Assembly (NCBI RefSeq): GCF_018742245.1
Contig: NZ_CP036132.1
Location: 5,050,972 to 5,114,971, forward strand
Direction: 5' to 3'
DNA: 64,000 nucleotides
Source of the DNA: Bacillus mycoides
GTDB lineage: Bacteria > Bacillota > Bacilli > Bacillales > Bacillaceae_G
This document shows, piece after piece, positions 9,048 through 17,044 of the stretch. The translations under genes and the position numbers were made by a program. The notes beneath the pieces were generated by a model. That model had not been told where the DNA came from. It saw nothing but the letters and a program-made list of their open reading frames with translations, and made no database searches. How positions within the stretch are numbered: the stretch's first letter is position 1; every line of letters starts with the position of its first letter.

Positions 9048-10346
9048 ATGAACATTACTACTGATGTACAATCATCAACAGAGGAGACGAAAGAGAAAAG
9101 ATATAAAACATTATTTGGTTCTGCGCTAGGATACGCTGCAGAAGGACTAGATATGTTGCTCTTATCTTTCGTACTTGTCTACATTCTAAAAGAATTTCAC
9201 CTTAGCCCTGTCGAGGGAGGGAACTTAACATTAGCCACAACAATTGGGATGTTAATTGGTTCCTATTTATTCGGATTTATTGCTGATTTATTCGGTCGTA
9301 TTCGTACAATGGCCTTTACAATCTTACTATTTTCACTAGCAACCGCACTTATTTATTTCGCAACAGATTATTGGCAATTATTAATTCTTCGCTTTTTAGT
9401 TGGAATGGGCGTTGGTGGTGAATTCGGGATTGGAATGGCCATCGTAACAGAAACATGGTCTAAGGAAATGCGCGCTAAAGCGACATCAGTTGTTGCACTT
9501 GGCTGGCAATTTGGCGTCCTGGTTGCTTCACTCCTTCCAGCATTTATCGTCCCGCATTTTGGATGGAGAGCTGTTTTCTTATTTGGACTAATTCCAGCTT
9601 TACTAGCTGTCTATGTACGTAAAAGTTTAAGTGAACCGAAAATATGGGAACAAAAACAACGCTACAAAAAGGAATTGTTACAAAAAGAAGATGAAGGTAA
9701 TTTAACGACTACTGAAGCAGAACAACTAAAACAAATGAAAAAGTTCCCACTTCGAAAGTTATTTGCAAGTAAAAAAGTAACAATAACAACAATTGGTCTT
9801 ATTATCATGTCATTTATCCAGAACTTCGGATATTATGGAATTTTCACATGGATGCCAACTATTTTAGCGAATAAATATAACTATACATTAGCAAAAGCAA
9901 GCGGTTGGATGTTCATTTCTACTATTGGTATGCTAATTGGAATTGCAACCTTTGGTATTCTAGCCGATAAAATTGGCCGCCGCAAAACATTTTCATTATA
10001 TTATATTGGCGGTACTATATACTGCCTCATTTACTTCTTCCTATTCACAGATGCGACATCATTGTTATGGGGAAGTGCCCTACTTGGATTCTTTGCAAAT
10101 GGAATGATGGGAGGGTTCGGAGCGATTTTAGCTGAAAATTATCCTGCTGAAGCTCGCTCTACGGCAGAAAACTTTATTTTTGGCACAGGGCGTGGGTTAG
10201 CTGGATTTGGACCGGTTATTATTGGATTACTCGCTACGGGCGGCAATCTACTTGGAGCGTTGTCCCTAATTTTTATTATCTATCCAATCGGATTGATTAC
10301 GATGCTATTATGTGTACCCGAAACAAAGGGAAAAGTGTTAGATTAA
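9048..10346 (+). CDS. MFS transporter, aromatic-acid:H+ symporter-like, under PyrR control
   Basis: A 432-residue 12-helix carrier. The TM1 motif GYAAEGLDMLLLSF, loop 2-3 GFIADLFGRIRT and loop 8-9 GILADKIGRRKT are those of the aromatic acid:H+ symporter/sugar-porter side of the MFS. RBS AAGGAGGAG precedes the ATG. The PyrR leader says the gene is turned off by UMP, so the substrate should feed pyrimidine supply. Orotate, an aromatic carboxylate, is the simplest candidate; this is inference. The gene is monocistronic and ends at a terminator shared with the BCCT gene. Confidence 0.85.
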   Translation: MNITTDVQSSTEETKEKRYKTLFGSALGYAAEGLDMLLLSFVLVYILKEFHLSPVEGGNLTLATTIGMLIGSYLFGFIADLFGRIRTMAFTILLFSLATALIYFATDYWQLLILRFLVGMGVGGEFGIGMAIVTETWSKEMRAKATSVVALGWQFGVLVASLLPAFIVPHFGWRAVFLFGLIPALLAVYVRKSLSEPKIWEQKQRYKKELLQKEDEGNLTTTEAEQLKQMKKFPLRKLFASKKVTITTIGLIIMSFIQNFGYYGIFTWMPTILANKYNYTLAKASGWMFISTIGMLIGIATFGILADKIGRRKTFSLYYIGGTIYCLIYFFLFTDATSLLWGSALLGFFANGMMGGFGAILAENYPAEARSTAENFIFGTGRGLAGFGPVIIGLLATGGNLLGALSLIFIIYPIGLITMLLCVPETKGKVLD

Positions 10347-10350
10347 GCAT

Positions 10351-10388
10351 AAAAGAGGAAGCATCTCACTTAAGATGCTTCCTCTTTT
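10351..10388. terminator. Bidirectional terminator, MFS / BCCT genes
   Basis: Sixteen-base arms (AAAAGAGGAAGCATCT and its complement) around a six-base loop, A-rich and T-rich flanks on opposite sides. Confidence 0.9.
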
Positions 10389-10405
10389 CAATGTTTGTTT
10401 ATTAT

Positions 10406-11974
10406 TTACTTTGATTTACTAGCTTTCTGGAATAAGAAAGCTGTTTTATCTTTTTCTTCTACAATTCCTTGCTTTAATGCTAATTCACCTGCAACTTTAG
10501 GTGCTAGCCACAGCATCGGGAATAATAGAATTGATACAGGAACAGCCGTCACTACAATAAAGGATTGTAGTGCATTAATACTTCCCTCACCCATATATAA
10601 AAGAATTGCTGCAACTGCGCCCATAATAAGCGACCAAAAAATTCGCAAGCTAATTCTAGGATCTCCATCTCCCGTCACTGCCATTGAAATGGAATAGGCC
10701 ATTGAATCTCCTGTTGTCACTACAAATAAAATTGTTAATAAAAGAAATGCTGGTCCGATAATATTAGAAAGTGGTAATTGTTGCGTAATTGCAATCATAG
10801 CCGCAGGCATACCAGATTCACTTAATGCCACCGAGATAGAGCCTGGCTTCATTAACTCATAAAACACACCAGATCCACCCAGTATAGTAAACCAAAACGT
10901 TGTAATAATAGGTGCGATAATTCCAATTGCAACGATTATTTCTCGAATCGTTCTTCCTCTTGAAATTCGGCTCACTAAAATTGCCATCATCGGTCCATAT
11001 CCAATAAACCATCCCCAGAAGAAGATTGTCCACGACCCTAACCAGCCTGTATCACCACGATATGTGCTTATTGGAATAAATTCATGTATATAAAATCCAA
11101 ACGAAGAAACAAATGAATCAATAATAAATCCACCTGGTCCAAATAATAATACGAATGCCATTAATAAAATTGCTAGTCTAACATTTAAATCACTTATAAT
11201 TTGAATCCCTTTATCAATTCCCGTTACCGCAGATATAGTAGAAACGGCCACTACACAAATAATAATTGCTAATTGAGTAGTAAACACATCAGGAATTCCA
11301 AACAATGCTTGTAAGCCATAACTTGCTTGTAGTCCTAAAAATCCGATTGGACCAATTGTTCCTGCAGCTACCGCAATAATTGCAAATACATCAATCATCG
11401 TTCCAAGAAAACTCTTTCGCAATTTCTCCCCAAAAATAGGATATAAAAGCGTTCGAGGTTTTAACGGCATACCTTTATGATAATGCCCATACATCATAAC
11501 TACTGCACTAATTGTTCCTAAAATCGTCCAAGCTAAGAAACCCCAGTGCATATAACTTTGTGCTAAGGCAGGCATGACTGCTTCTTTCGTTCCAGCAGAT
11601 ATACCTTCATGTATTGGTGGCACCGTCATCAAATGATACATTGGCTCTGCTGCTGCCCAAAAAACGCCACCCCCGGCAAGTAATGTAGACATAATAATAG
11701 CGAGCCATTTTGCCGTACTAATCTCAGGTTTTTCTAATCCCCCAAGTTTAACTCTCCCATATTTCGAGAACGCCATACACATCGCAACAATAAATGTACC
11801 AATTAATAAAACCTGCCAAAAGGCACCAAAATATTTAATTGAAGCTGCAAAACTGCTATTAATGACTCCCTCTACATAACTTTTATTTAAAATAACTGCA
11901 ATTACAAATAATAAAAGTGAGCCACCACTAATAAGAAATACAGGCCAATCCGTTTTTTGACTCTTCATCCTCAT
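10406..11974 (-). CDS. BCCT-family betaine/carnitine/choline transporter
   Basis: A 522-residue, 12-helix Na+-coupled osmoprotectant carrier of the OpuD/BetP family. The signature tryptophan-rich segment GSWTIFFWGWFIGYGPMMAILVSRISRGRTIRE is present (about residues 310-345), as is the substrate-box region MHWGFLAWTI. It imports compatible solutes such as glycine betaine under salt stress. RBS AGGAGGAAG precedes the ATG. It stands alone, convergent with the MFS gene. Which betaine it prefers cannot be told from sequence. Confidence 0.9.
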   Translation of the reverse strand: MRMKSQKTDWPVFLISGGSLLLFVIAVILNKSYVEGVINSSFAASIKYFGAFWQVLLIGTFIVAMCMAFSKYGRVKLGGLEKPEISTAKWLAIIMSTLLAGGGVFWAAAEPMYHLMTVPPIHEGISAGTKEAVMPALAQSYMHWGFLAWTILGTISAVVMMYGHYHKGMPLKPRTLLYPIFGEKLRKSFLGTMIDVFAIIAVAAGTIGPIGFLGLQASYGLQALFGIPDVFTTQLAIIICVVAVSTISAVTGIDKGIQIISDLNVRLAILLMAFVLLFGPGGFIIDSFVSSFGFYIHEFIPISTYRGDTGWLGSWTIFFWGWFIGYGPMMAILVSRISRGRTIREIIVAIGIIAPIITTFWFTILGGSGVFYELMKPGSISVALSESGMPAAMIAITQQLPLSNIIGPAFLLLTILFVVTTGDSMAYSISMAVTGDGDPRISLRIFWSLIMGAVAAILLYMGEGSINALQSFIVVTAVPVSILLFPMLWLAPKVAGELALKQGIVEEKDKTAFLFQKASKSK

Positions 11975-12335
11975 TTATCTTCCTCCTTCCTCAGCAATCT
12001 AAAAAAACAACTTCATTATGTTTTATTGTTTATATTCCACACACAATAATTATATAAGTATAATGCTTTAGTGATTTCACACACTTATGTTGTCCCTAAA
12101 AATATGCTAAATCCTTTATTTTAAAAGAATATTCTATTCCTCTTACATAAAAACGCAAAACAAAAGACCTTATATTTCTATAAGGTCTTCGAAACAGAAA
12201 TTTGATTATAACACAAGGAAATGGCCGTTTCAAAAAAGGGCGTGCTAAAAGAGCTAGAAGTAAAGGCTTCCAACTGCTATCTAATAGGAATTAAAAAAAA
12301 TTTAAATTTCACGATTGATACCTTTATATTACAAA
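11975..12335. other. Intergenic region BCCT gene / nos
   Basis: It contains the BCCT leader at its left end and a hairpin terminator near 12163-12189. The rest is AT-rich with no ORF, RNA gene or repeat that I can support. Confidence 0.5.
12163..12190 (-). terminator. Probable nos terminator
   Basis: AAGACCTTATA/TATAAGGTCTT stem with four-base loop, followed by TTTTGTTTTG in the minus direction. It lies about 150 bases beyond the nos stop, with no other minus-strand gene between. Confidence 0.6.
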
Positions 12336-13406
12336 CTACTTATGGAAGAAATTAGGCGCGATAATGTCATTTGGATACGGTTTATGATAAATATGAGTTG
12401 CAGCAGGTGATAACGGAGGAATTAACCATACCCAGTTGCCAGTTACAACCCGTCCACAAGCAACTTCTTGCTTCTCAAACTGCTGAAATTGCTGGGCGGC
12501 AGTATGGTGATCTACAATGCTAACCCCTTGTTTTTTGAAAGAATGTAAAACAGCTATATTTAACTCAATTAACGCTTTGTCTTTCCATAACGTACTATTT
12601 CTAGAAGTATCTAAATTCATCATCTCTGCAACTGCTGGAAGCAAATTATAACGGTCATGATCCGCTAAATTACGAGCACCAATTTCAGTCCCCATATACC
12701 ATCCATTAAACGGGGCTGCTGTATAAGAAATACCACCAATTTCTAAACGCATGTCTGAAATCATCGGTACCCCATACCATTTTACTTCTAGTGATGAAAT
12801 TGGGTACTCTGGATGTTCAATTGGTACCTCTTTCACTTCTTTTTTAGGAATTTCTTTATATACAGGATCCTTTCCATCAACAGAAAATACAAGCGGTAAT
12901 ACGTCAAAATGTGTACCTTCTCCTTGCCACCCAAGACCTTGACATAAATCAGTAAATGCGGCGGAGTGTGAGTCACCAATCACTCCCATTTCCGTTTTGT
13001 ATCCTGCATATCGAATTAATTGATGATTATAAAGTCGTATATTATTCTCTTCACCTTGATATTGCTTAAAAATCGTAATTGTCGGTTTAACTTTCCCATC
13101 ATTCGTCGCATATTTAATATGATGAATTAATGCATTATATACACCTTCCTCATCATTTACTTCACGCGCATCTAATATGTGCATCTTACTCCAAAATAAT
13201 CTCCCAATGCATCTATTACTATTACGCCATGCCATTCGTGATCCATGAACAAGCTCTTCAAATGTATGCTCATACGTTCCAGTCTTTTCTATCTCTATTA
13301 AAATTTCGTTCATACGCTCTTTTATTAATTTCTCTTTATTAAGTTCCTTATAGCAAACGGTAATAAAATTACTTGCTTCCTCTATTAATTGTTTCGTTTT
13401 GCTCAT
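12336..13406 (-). CDS. nos: Bacterial nitric oxide synthase, oxygenase domain
   Basis: A 356-residue haem enzyme that oxidises arginine to citrulline and NO. It has only the oxygenase domain, as usual in Bacillus, so electrons come from general flavodoxin/flavoprotein reductases. Visible signatures are WRNSNRCIGRLFW with haem ligand Cys66 and NGWYMGTEIGARNL with the substrate-binding Glu. Bacillus NOS protects against oxidative stress and antibiotics. The ATG seven bases after AAGGAG is chosen rather than the TTG two codons earlier. A decayed superoxide dismutase gene lies divergently upstream. Confidence 0.97.
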   Translation of the reverse strand: MSKTKQLIEEASNFITVCYKELNKEKLIKERMNEILIEIEKTGTYEHTFEELVHGSRMAWRNSNRCIGRLFWSKMHILDAREVNDEEGVYNALIHHIKYATNDGKVKPTITIFKQYQGEENNIRLYNHQLIRYAGYKTEMGVIGDSHSAAFTDLCQGLGWQGEGTHFDVLPLVFSVDGKDPVYKEIPKKEVKEVPIEHPEYPISSLEVKWYGVPMISDMRLEIGGISYTAAPFNGWYMGTEIGARNLADHDRYNLLPAVAEMMNLDTSRNSTLWKDKALIELNIAVLHSFKKQGVSIVDHHTAAQQFQQFEKQEVACGRVVTGNWVWLIPPLSPAATHIYHKPYPNDIIAPNFFHK

Positions 13407-13447
13407 AAACAATCTCCTTCTATCTCAACAAGACACTACTACTTTAC

Positions 13448-13476
13448 AGTATAAGCAAAAAGGATACGAGTCACAA
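13448..13476 (-). promoter_or_regulatory. Predicted sigma-A promoter of nos
   Basis: On the minus strand TTGTGA (13471-13476), a 17-base spacer and TATACT (13448-13453), about 40 bases before the start codon. Confidence 0.6.
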
Positions 13477-13609
13477 ACGAAATCAAAAGTGTTACTTTTA
13501 TCGTAATATTTTTCAGAAAATTTTTAGGATTTTTGTTGACTTCCGAAAAAAATAAGTGTATTTTTTTACTTAAGTAAACTATTTTTACCTAGACCAACTT
13601 TTTAGGTGG

Positions 13610-13725
13610 AAAGGAGGTAATTTCACGTCTTCATTTCAATTGCCCAATCTTTCATAGGACTATGATGAACTAGATCCATACATTGGTGTGATACATTAGC
13701 ATTCATCATACATGTAAGGTAAATT
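13610..13725 (+). pseudogene. 5' remnant of a Mn-superoxide dismutase gene (sodA2-like)
   Basis: A perfect RBS AAAGGAGG (13610-13617) is followed seven bases later by ACG where an ATG is expected (13625). Reading on gives TSSFQLPNLS, a TAG stop (13655), then DYDELDPYI, which is the N-terminus of B. cereus group SodA2 as I remember it (MSSFQLPKLSYDYDELEP...). After a frame slip, traces of the following N-T-L-x-I-H-H segment can be read to about 13725. The rest of the roughly 200-codon gene is missing. The changes are start-codon loss, a nonsense codon, frameshift and large deletion. It is divergent from nos. Confidence 0.75.
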
Positions 13726-13757
13726 TGGTAATGTAAAACTAGTATTGTTGAAATCCT

Positions 13758-13790
13758 CCAGAATCCCCTGGATTGCCACCGGGGGATTTA
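13758..13790 (+). terminator. Hairpin, possibly the old sodA2 terminator
   Basis: AATCCCC/GGGGATT arms with inner TGG/CCA pairs and an ATTG loop. The T-run after it is poor, so function as a terminator is uncertain. It separates the SOD remnant from the convergent SDR gene. Confidence 0.45.
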
Positions 13791-13793
13791 CGA

Positions 13794-14666
13794 TTATTTC
13801 AGTATATTTATGTAATGCTGTAACACATTTTTGATTTCGGTATTTAATTCTCGGAACGGAAATCCTAATTCGCGAGCCTTTCTATTATGTAACGTACAAT
13901 TAATTATTTCATTATAAGGTGCTATATTCTCTCCCGCTTCTTGAATAAGAGCTTTTGTCCCACTGTTGTCTTCTATGAAGCGAATAACTTCTTCCATGGA
14001 AATCACTCCGTTACTACAAGCATTAATTGGACCTTCTATATTTTCCATTCCGCACCATGCTAAAAACTCTCCTGCTTCTTTTTCATGTATGAACGATAAC
14101 TGTCCATCTACATCATCGACAACAATACACTCTTGTTTCACAACATTTTCAACGTAAAATTGTAATCTCTTCGTATAATCATTTTCTCCAATAACGACGG
14201 GAAATCTTACCGCAACGACTGGGAATGCTGCCTGTTGAAACAACACCGCTTCCGCTAATTTCTTTCCCTCACTATAAGTAAAATTCCCTCTATCTCCATA
14301 CGTAATCGAATATTCATACGGGTTGAACTCTTCTTCTTGCAAGTTTAATGCAGGCTCATATACCGCCATTGAGGATGTCATAACATATTTTTTCACTCTA
14401 CCACGTAATACTTTACATATAATTTTCGCGGCGTTCGGGCTATAACATAAGTTATCGTATACAATATCATAACTTTTACCTTCTACGCGCTCTTCCAGTA
14501 ATTTCTCGTCTTCTCTATCTACTACAATTCTTTTTACCGTATCCCCAAAAGAATCCTCCGTAAATCCTCGTGTTGCAATTGTTATATCGTGCCCCTCTTG
14601 TAAAAGCGCTTCTACTAATTGCTTACCAAAAAACCTTGTTCCCCCTAGAACCAACACTTTTTTCAC
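13794..14666 (-). CDS. NAD-dependent epimerase/dehydratase family (extended SDR) protein
   Basis: About 290 residues with a Rossmann N-terminus KKVLVLGGTRFFGKQL (variant of TGxxGxxG) and an active-site-like YSEGK (YxxxK, about residue 155). It belongs to the atypical/extended SDRs that act on nucleotide sugars or similar NAD(P)H substrates; the actual substrate is unknown. The GTG start is chosen because GGGG lies nine bases before it, while the two upstream ATGs are too close to the RBS. It is the last gene before the SOD remnant, with no evident operon partner. Confidence 0.8.
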   Translation of the reverse strand: MKKVLVLGGTRFFGKQLVEALLQEGHDITIATRGFTEDSFGDTVKRIVVDREDEKLLEERVEGKSYDIVYDNLCYSPNAAKIICKVLRGRVKKYVMTSSMAVYEPALNLQEEEFNPYEYSITYGDRGNFTYSEGKKLAEAVLFQQAAFPVVAVRFPVVIGENDYTKRLQFYVENVVKQECIVVDDVDGQLSFIHEKEAGEFLAWCGMENIEGPINACSNGVISMEEVIRFIEDNSGTKALIQEAGENIAPYNEIINCTLHNRKARELGFPFRELNTEIKNVLQHYINILK

Positions 14667-14723
14667 TTTCATCATCCCCTTTTTTGTAAAATACTACCTT
14701 AATTATAAACATGAATATAAATA

Positions 14724-14757
14724 AAAGCATGGAATCATTATCAAGATTCCATGCTTT
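14724..14757 (-). terminator. Terminator of AmiS/UreI-type gene
   Basis: AAAGCATGGAATC/GATTCCATGCTTT stem with eight-base loop, located 16 bases beyond the stop of the minus-strand channel gene. Confidence 0.8.
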
Positions 14758-14772
14758 CTTACATACGATACT

Positions 14773-15363
14773 TTAACGTACTCGATATTTAAAAATACAA
14801 TAGCAGCAATATAAAATAGAAATTACTGATACATAAACCCATAGTTCATATACGAATCCCTCTCCCCATACTCCCATAAAATAAAAGAGTGAAGGCAACG
14901 TCAATGTTACCCATGATTGTACAAAAGCAATTCTGCCAAGATATTGATTGATATTCTTTTTTTGTGCATTTAACACAAAGAATAAATACCAAAGTAATGC
15001 CCACATAAACCATGTTAACGCATTAACAACATCGTGGAATTGAACAAATGAAACAACCATATAGAATAAAGCAATAATTGCTACCCAAATACAGAACCAG
15101 CCTAGTCCACTACTATCCATTCCTTTAATAAAAGTAACGCCTACATATAAATAAGTTAAACCAAATAAAAAAGTAGCTGCATACGAATATACCGTCCAAT
15201 TACTTTGATCAGAAATCATAATCAAATAGAACGGAATGATAATTTGTAATGCCCCCACAAATAAATTAAAAACACCTGCGCTTTTCATCTCTACTTTGCC
15301 TAATATGACAAGACTATTTAAAAATAAAGCTGCACCTGAAAGTAATAATCCTACGTAACCCAT
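14773..15363 (-). CDS. AmiS/UreI family amide/urea channel
   Basis: A 196-residue membrane protein with six to seven helices, starting GYVGLLLSGAALFLNSLVIL and containing TFLFGLTYLYVGVTFIKG, typical of the AmiS/UreI family (PF02293). Such proteins are proton-gated urea channels or short-chain amide transporters and usually sit beside urease or amidase genes; none is seen here. The RBS GGGGAGG (15403-15409) is 39 bases from the ATG with an 8-bp hairpin between them. A cre-like sequence lies further upstream. Confidence 0.85.
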   Translation of the reverse strand: MGYVGLLLSGAALFLNSLVILGKVEMKSAGVFNLFVGALQIIIPFYLIMISDQSNWTVYSYAATFLFGLTYLYVGVTFIKGMDSSGLGWFCIWVAIIALFYMVVSFVQFHDVVNALTWFMWALLWYLFFVLNAQKKNINQYLGRIAFVQSWVTLTLPSLFYFMGVWGEGFVYELWVYVSVISILYCCYCIFKYRVR

Positions 15364-15371
15364 ATATATTC

Positions 15372-15409
15372 GTGTGAAAATCTTTCCCTTTCACACTTTT
15401 AACCTCCCC
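15372..15409 (-). promoter_or_regulatory. Hairpin between Shine-Dalgarno and start of the AmiS/UreI gene
   Basis: GTGTGAAA/TTTCACAC arms (15372-15379, 15389-15396) lie between GGGGAGG and the ATG. Folding would cut the effective spacing from 39 to about 14 bases. The frame is closed upstream by TGA at 15391-15393, so no earlier start can explain the distant RBS. Confidence 0.5.
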
Positions 15410-15511
15410 ACAATATAAAGTAATCCTTTATTATTTTTCTTCCTATTTAAAACTACATACATAATTTTTAACCTAAATAAGTCAGACTTCCTACCTTAAA
15501 AAAGAACAGAT

Positions 15512-15525
15512 TTAAAACGCTTTCA
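15512..15525 (-). promoter_or_regulatory. cre-like sequence upstream of AmiS/UreI gene
   Basis: Minus strand TTGAAAGCGTTTTAA fits the CcpA core TGNAANCGNNNNCA except for the penultimate C. It lies about 150 bases before the start codon, so a role is only possible. Confidence 0.35.
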
Positions 15526-15697
15526 ATAATAAATAACCCTATCAGAACATTAAATAGGATTCCTTGATTATAAACGTACTCTAACCATGATACAAGTATT
15601 GGAATTCTTTTCAATATTACGTTTTTTATTTCTATGAAAAATTAGTAGGATGATGCATTTCCCCTACCTCACTCTACTAATTTCTAACATAGAATAT

Positions 15698-15820
15698 TAT
15701 AAAGTGAAACTTTAATCAGCCCTCACCAATCGGGCGTTTACGGGCAACCTAACTTCTTTGCTCCGCCTGGATTTTGAGGTGGGAGTTTTACTGCCCACAA
15801 ATAGCGGGATAAAATAGGCT
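15698..15820. repeat. Structured bcr-like dispersed repeat (candidate)
   Basis: It starts with ATAAAGTGAAACTTTAATCAG and continues with G/C-rich stem blocks (CCTCACC, GGGCGTTTACGGGCAACC, GAGGTGGGAG, TGCCCAC, AGCGGGATAAAA) in an otherwise AT-rich spacer. The mix resembles small interspersed bcr elements of the B. cereus group. This is recognition from memory; copy number cannot be tested inside the window beyond the short first motif. Confidence 0.5.
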
Positions 15821-15865
15821 GGTCAGTAATACATTCATCTTTATAAGACAATCGTATTACTGACC
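15821..15865 (-). terminator. Inverted repeat after pelA hydrolase gene
   Basis: GGTCAGTAATAC (15821-15832) and its exact complement (15854-15865) with a 21-base loop. The T-run in the minus direction is interrupted, so it could be a weak terminator or an mRNA 3'-end stem. Confidence 0.5.
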
Positions 15866-15911
15866 TAAACTGTCATAGTCACTCTTGATAGTCTCTTATT
15901 CCGAACAATTG

Positions 15912-16730
15912 CTATTTATCATAAATATCATTCGGATTAATTGTGGGAATAAATCCATTTATAGAACTATATTTTTTAGATACGGTATTTGGAGTAACGG
16001 TAAACGTTACAATTTTATTACTTTGTTGTTTAAAATAGCGCATCCAATTTTGACTCCATTCATCTTTCGCAATAACTTGTTTATTGAAGTCTTCCCACAA
16101 TACACCATGTATAAAATTCAAGGATGTATTTTTGATTGTTTCAAATCCCCAATTCTGTATAAGAAGCAGGTTGGAATCAACACTTTTAATTTCTTTTAAT
16201 AAATTTACATATGCTTCTTGAAATTTCCCTTGTGTAGCTGGCTGATCATAAAAATAGTCATCAATATCACCAGCTGTATCTAAAAACACCCCATCTATGC
16301 CTTTGCCAATAATTTGCTGTTTTACTTTATTAACAACAATCCCACGGTAATGTTCATCAGCTAAGTTCATAATATATGTATTCCACTGCTCAATCTTCAT
16401 TTTCTTACCGTCTCTATAATAATAGTCTGATTCAACTACTTGCGATTTATGCCACGCTTCTAATTCTAAAACACTAACATAACCAAGGACTACCGTTCCT
16501 GATTTTTTTAATTGCTGAACCTGTTCTTTCGTAAATGCATATGGCTCTATAATAACCATGTCATACTTTGAAAGTCTCTCAATTACTTGCTCATTTGCTT
16601 CACCATAATAAATTTTATAACTTCGTACATTTTTTAAAGCTGGTTCCACAACATTTGCTTGTGCGGATGTACTTGAGGAAAAAATAAAAGAAAATATAGC
16701 TAAAAAGCATATAGAACGTTTCCACTCCAT
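15912..16730 (-). CDS. pelAH: GH114-type exopolysaccharide hydrolase (PelA hydrolase half), secreted
   Basis: A 272-residue protein with a Sec signal peptide (MEWKRS, hydrophobic core, cleavage near AQA) and a TIM-barrel glycoside hydrolase related to endo-alpha-1,4-polygalactosaminidases. Visible blocks are MVIIEPYAF, GTVVLGYVSVLELE, GIDGVFLDTAGDID and LLLIQNWGFE. In proteobacteria the same domain is the N-terminal half of PelA, which cuts the GalNAc-rich Pel polymer. Here it is a separate, divergent gene next to pelD. The ATG after AGGGGGT that starts the signal peptide is chosen over an upstream in-frame start that would hide it. Confidence 0.85.
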   Translation of the reverse strand: MEWKRSICFLAIFSFIFSSSTSAQANVVEPALKNVRSYKIYYGEANEQVIERLSKYDMVIIEPYAFTKEQVQQLKKSGTVVLGYVSVLELEAWHKSQVVESDYYYRDGKKMKIEQWNTYIMNLADEHYRGIVVNKVKQQIIGKGIDGVFLDTAGDIDDYFYDQPATQGKFQEAYVNLLKEIKSVDSNLLLIQNWGFETIKNTSLNFIHGVLWEDFNKQVIAKDEWSQNWMRYFKQQSNKIVTFTVTPNTVSKKYSSINGFIPTINPNDIYDK

Positions 16731-16902
16731 AGTAATATTACCCCCTATACAACTGTAATTTTCTATCGTTTTAAATTTTAACACCTTTAAATACTAATAC
16801 AAACATAGTAATTCCATAACATTTCACATTTTTTTAAACTCGATATTTTTATGAAAATCCCAATAAATACAATTCATTAACAAAAATTAGAATTTATTTC
16901 AC

Positions 16903-16932
16903 TTGAATTTACTACATCCCTGTTGATAAAAT
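16903..16932 (+). promoter_or_regulatory. Predicted promoter of the pel operon
   Basis: TTGAAT (16903-16908), 18-base spacer, TAAAAT (16927-16932). The upstream in-frame ATG at 16931 overlaps this -10, which supports the later start of pelD. I saw no c-di-GMP riboswitch consensus in the leader. Confidence 0.55.
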
Positions 16933-17044
16933 GATTTGGGCTTTATATATTATATATCTCAAAATAATTCTTTTAAATTATGTATTTTATTTCAGTGTAC
17001 TATTCCTTAAAATTAAATTTGCAAATGAAAGAAGGAATTTATTT

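Larger units (their letters stand above)
15398..15911. other. Long intergenic region AmiS/UreI gene / pelA hydrolase gene
   Basis: It holds the leader and cre-like site of the channel gene, an inverted repeat AAATTAGTAG/CTACTAATTT (15639-15683) that may be a minus-strand terminator, the structured repeat-like element described separately, and the GGTCAGTAATAC inverted repeat. No ORF is supported. Confidence 0.5.

Noticed and set aside
13565..13578. TTTACTTAAGTAAA palindrome upstream of nos
   Set aside because: Perfect but short and made of AT-rich words common in this DNA; about 100 bases from the nos promoter, so not claimed as an operator.
13620..13770. Short minus-strand peptides opposite the SOD remnant (for example one starting MNANVSHQCMD)
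   Set aside because: No RBS, and the plus-strand reading explains the sequence as a sodA2 fragment.
15364..15409. Upstream GTG as start of the AmiS/UreI gene
   Set aside because: The GTG is not usable: the frame of the gene contains TGA at 15391-15393 on the minus strand.
16931..17044. Upstream in-frame start extending PelD by 38 residues
   Set aside because: The ATG overlaps the predicted -10 and lacks an RBS, whereas ATG 17045 has GAAGGAA at normal distance.
16785..17044. Possible c-di-GMP riboswitch upstream of pelD
   Set aside because: I looked for the conserved GEMM-I core and do not see it; control appears to be at the protein level through PelD.
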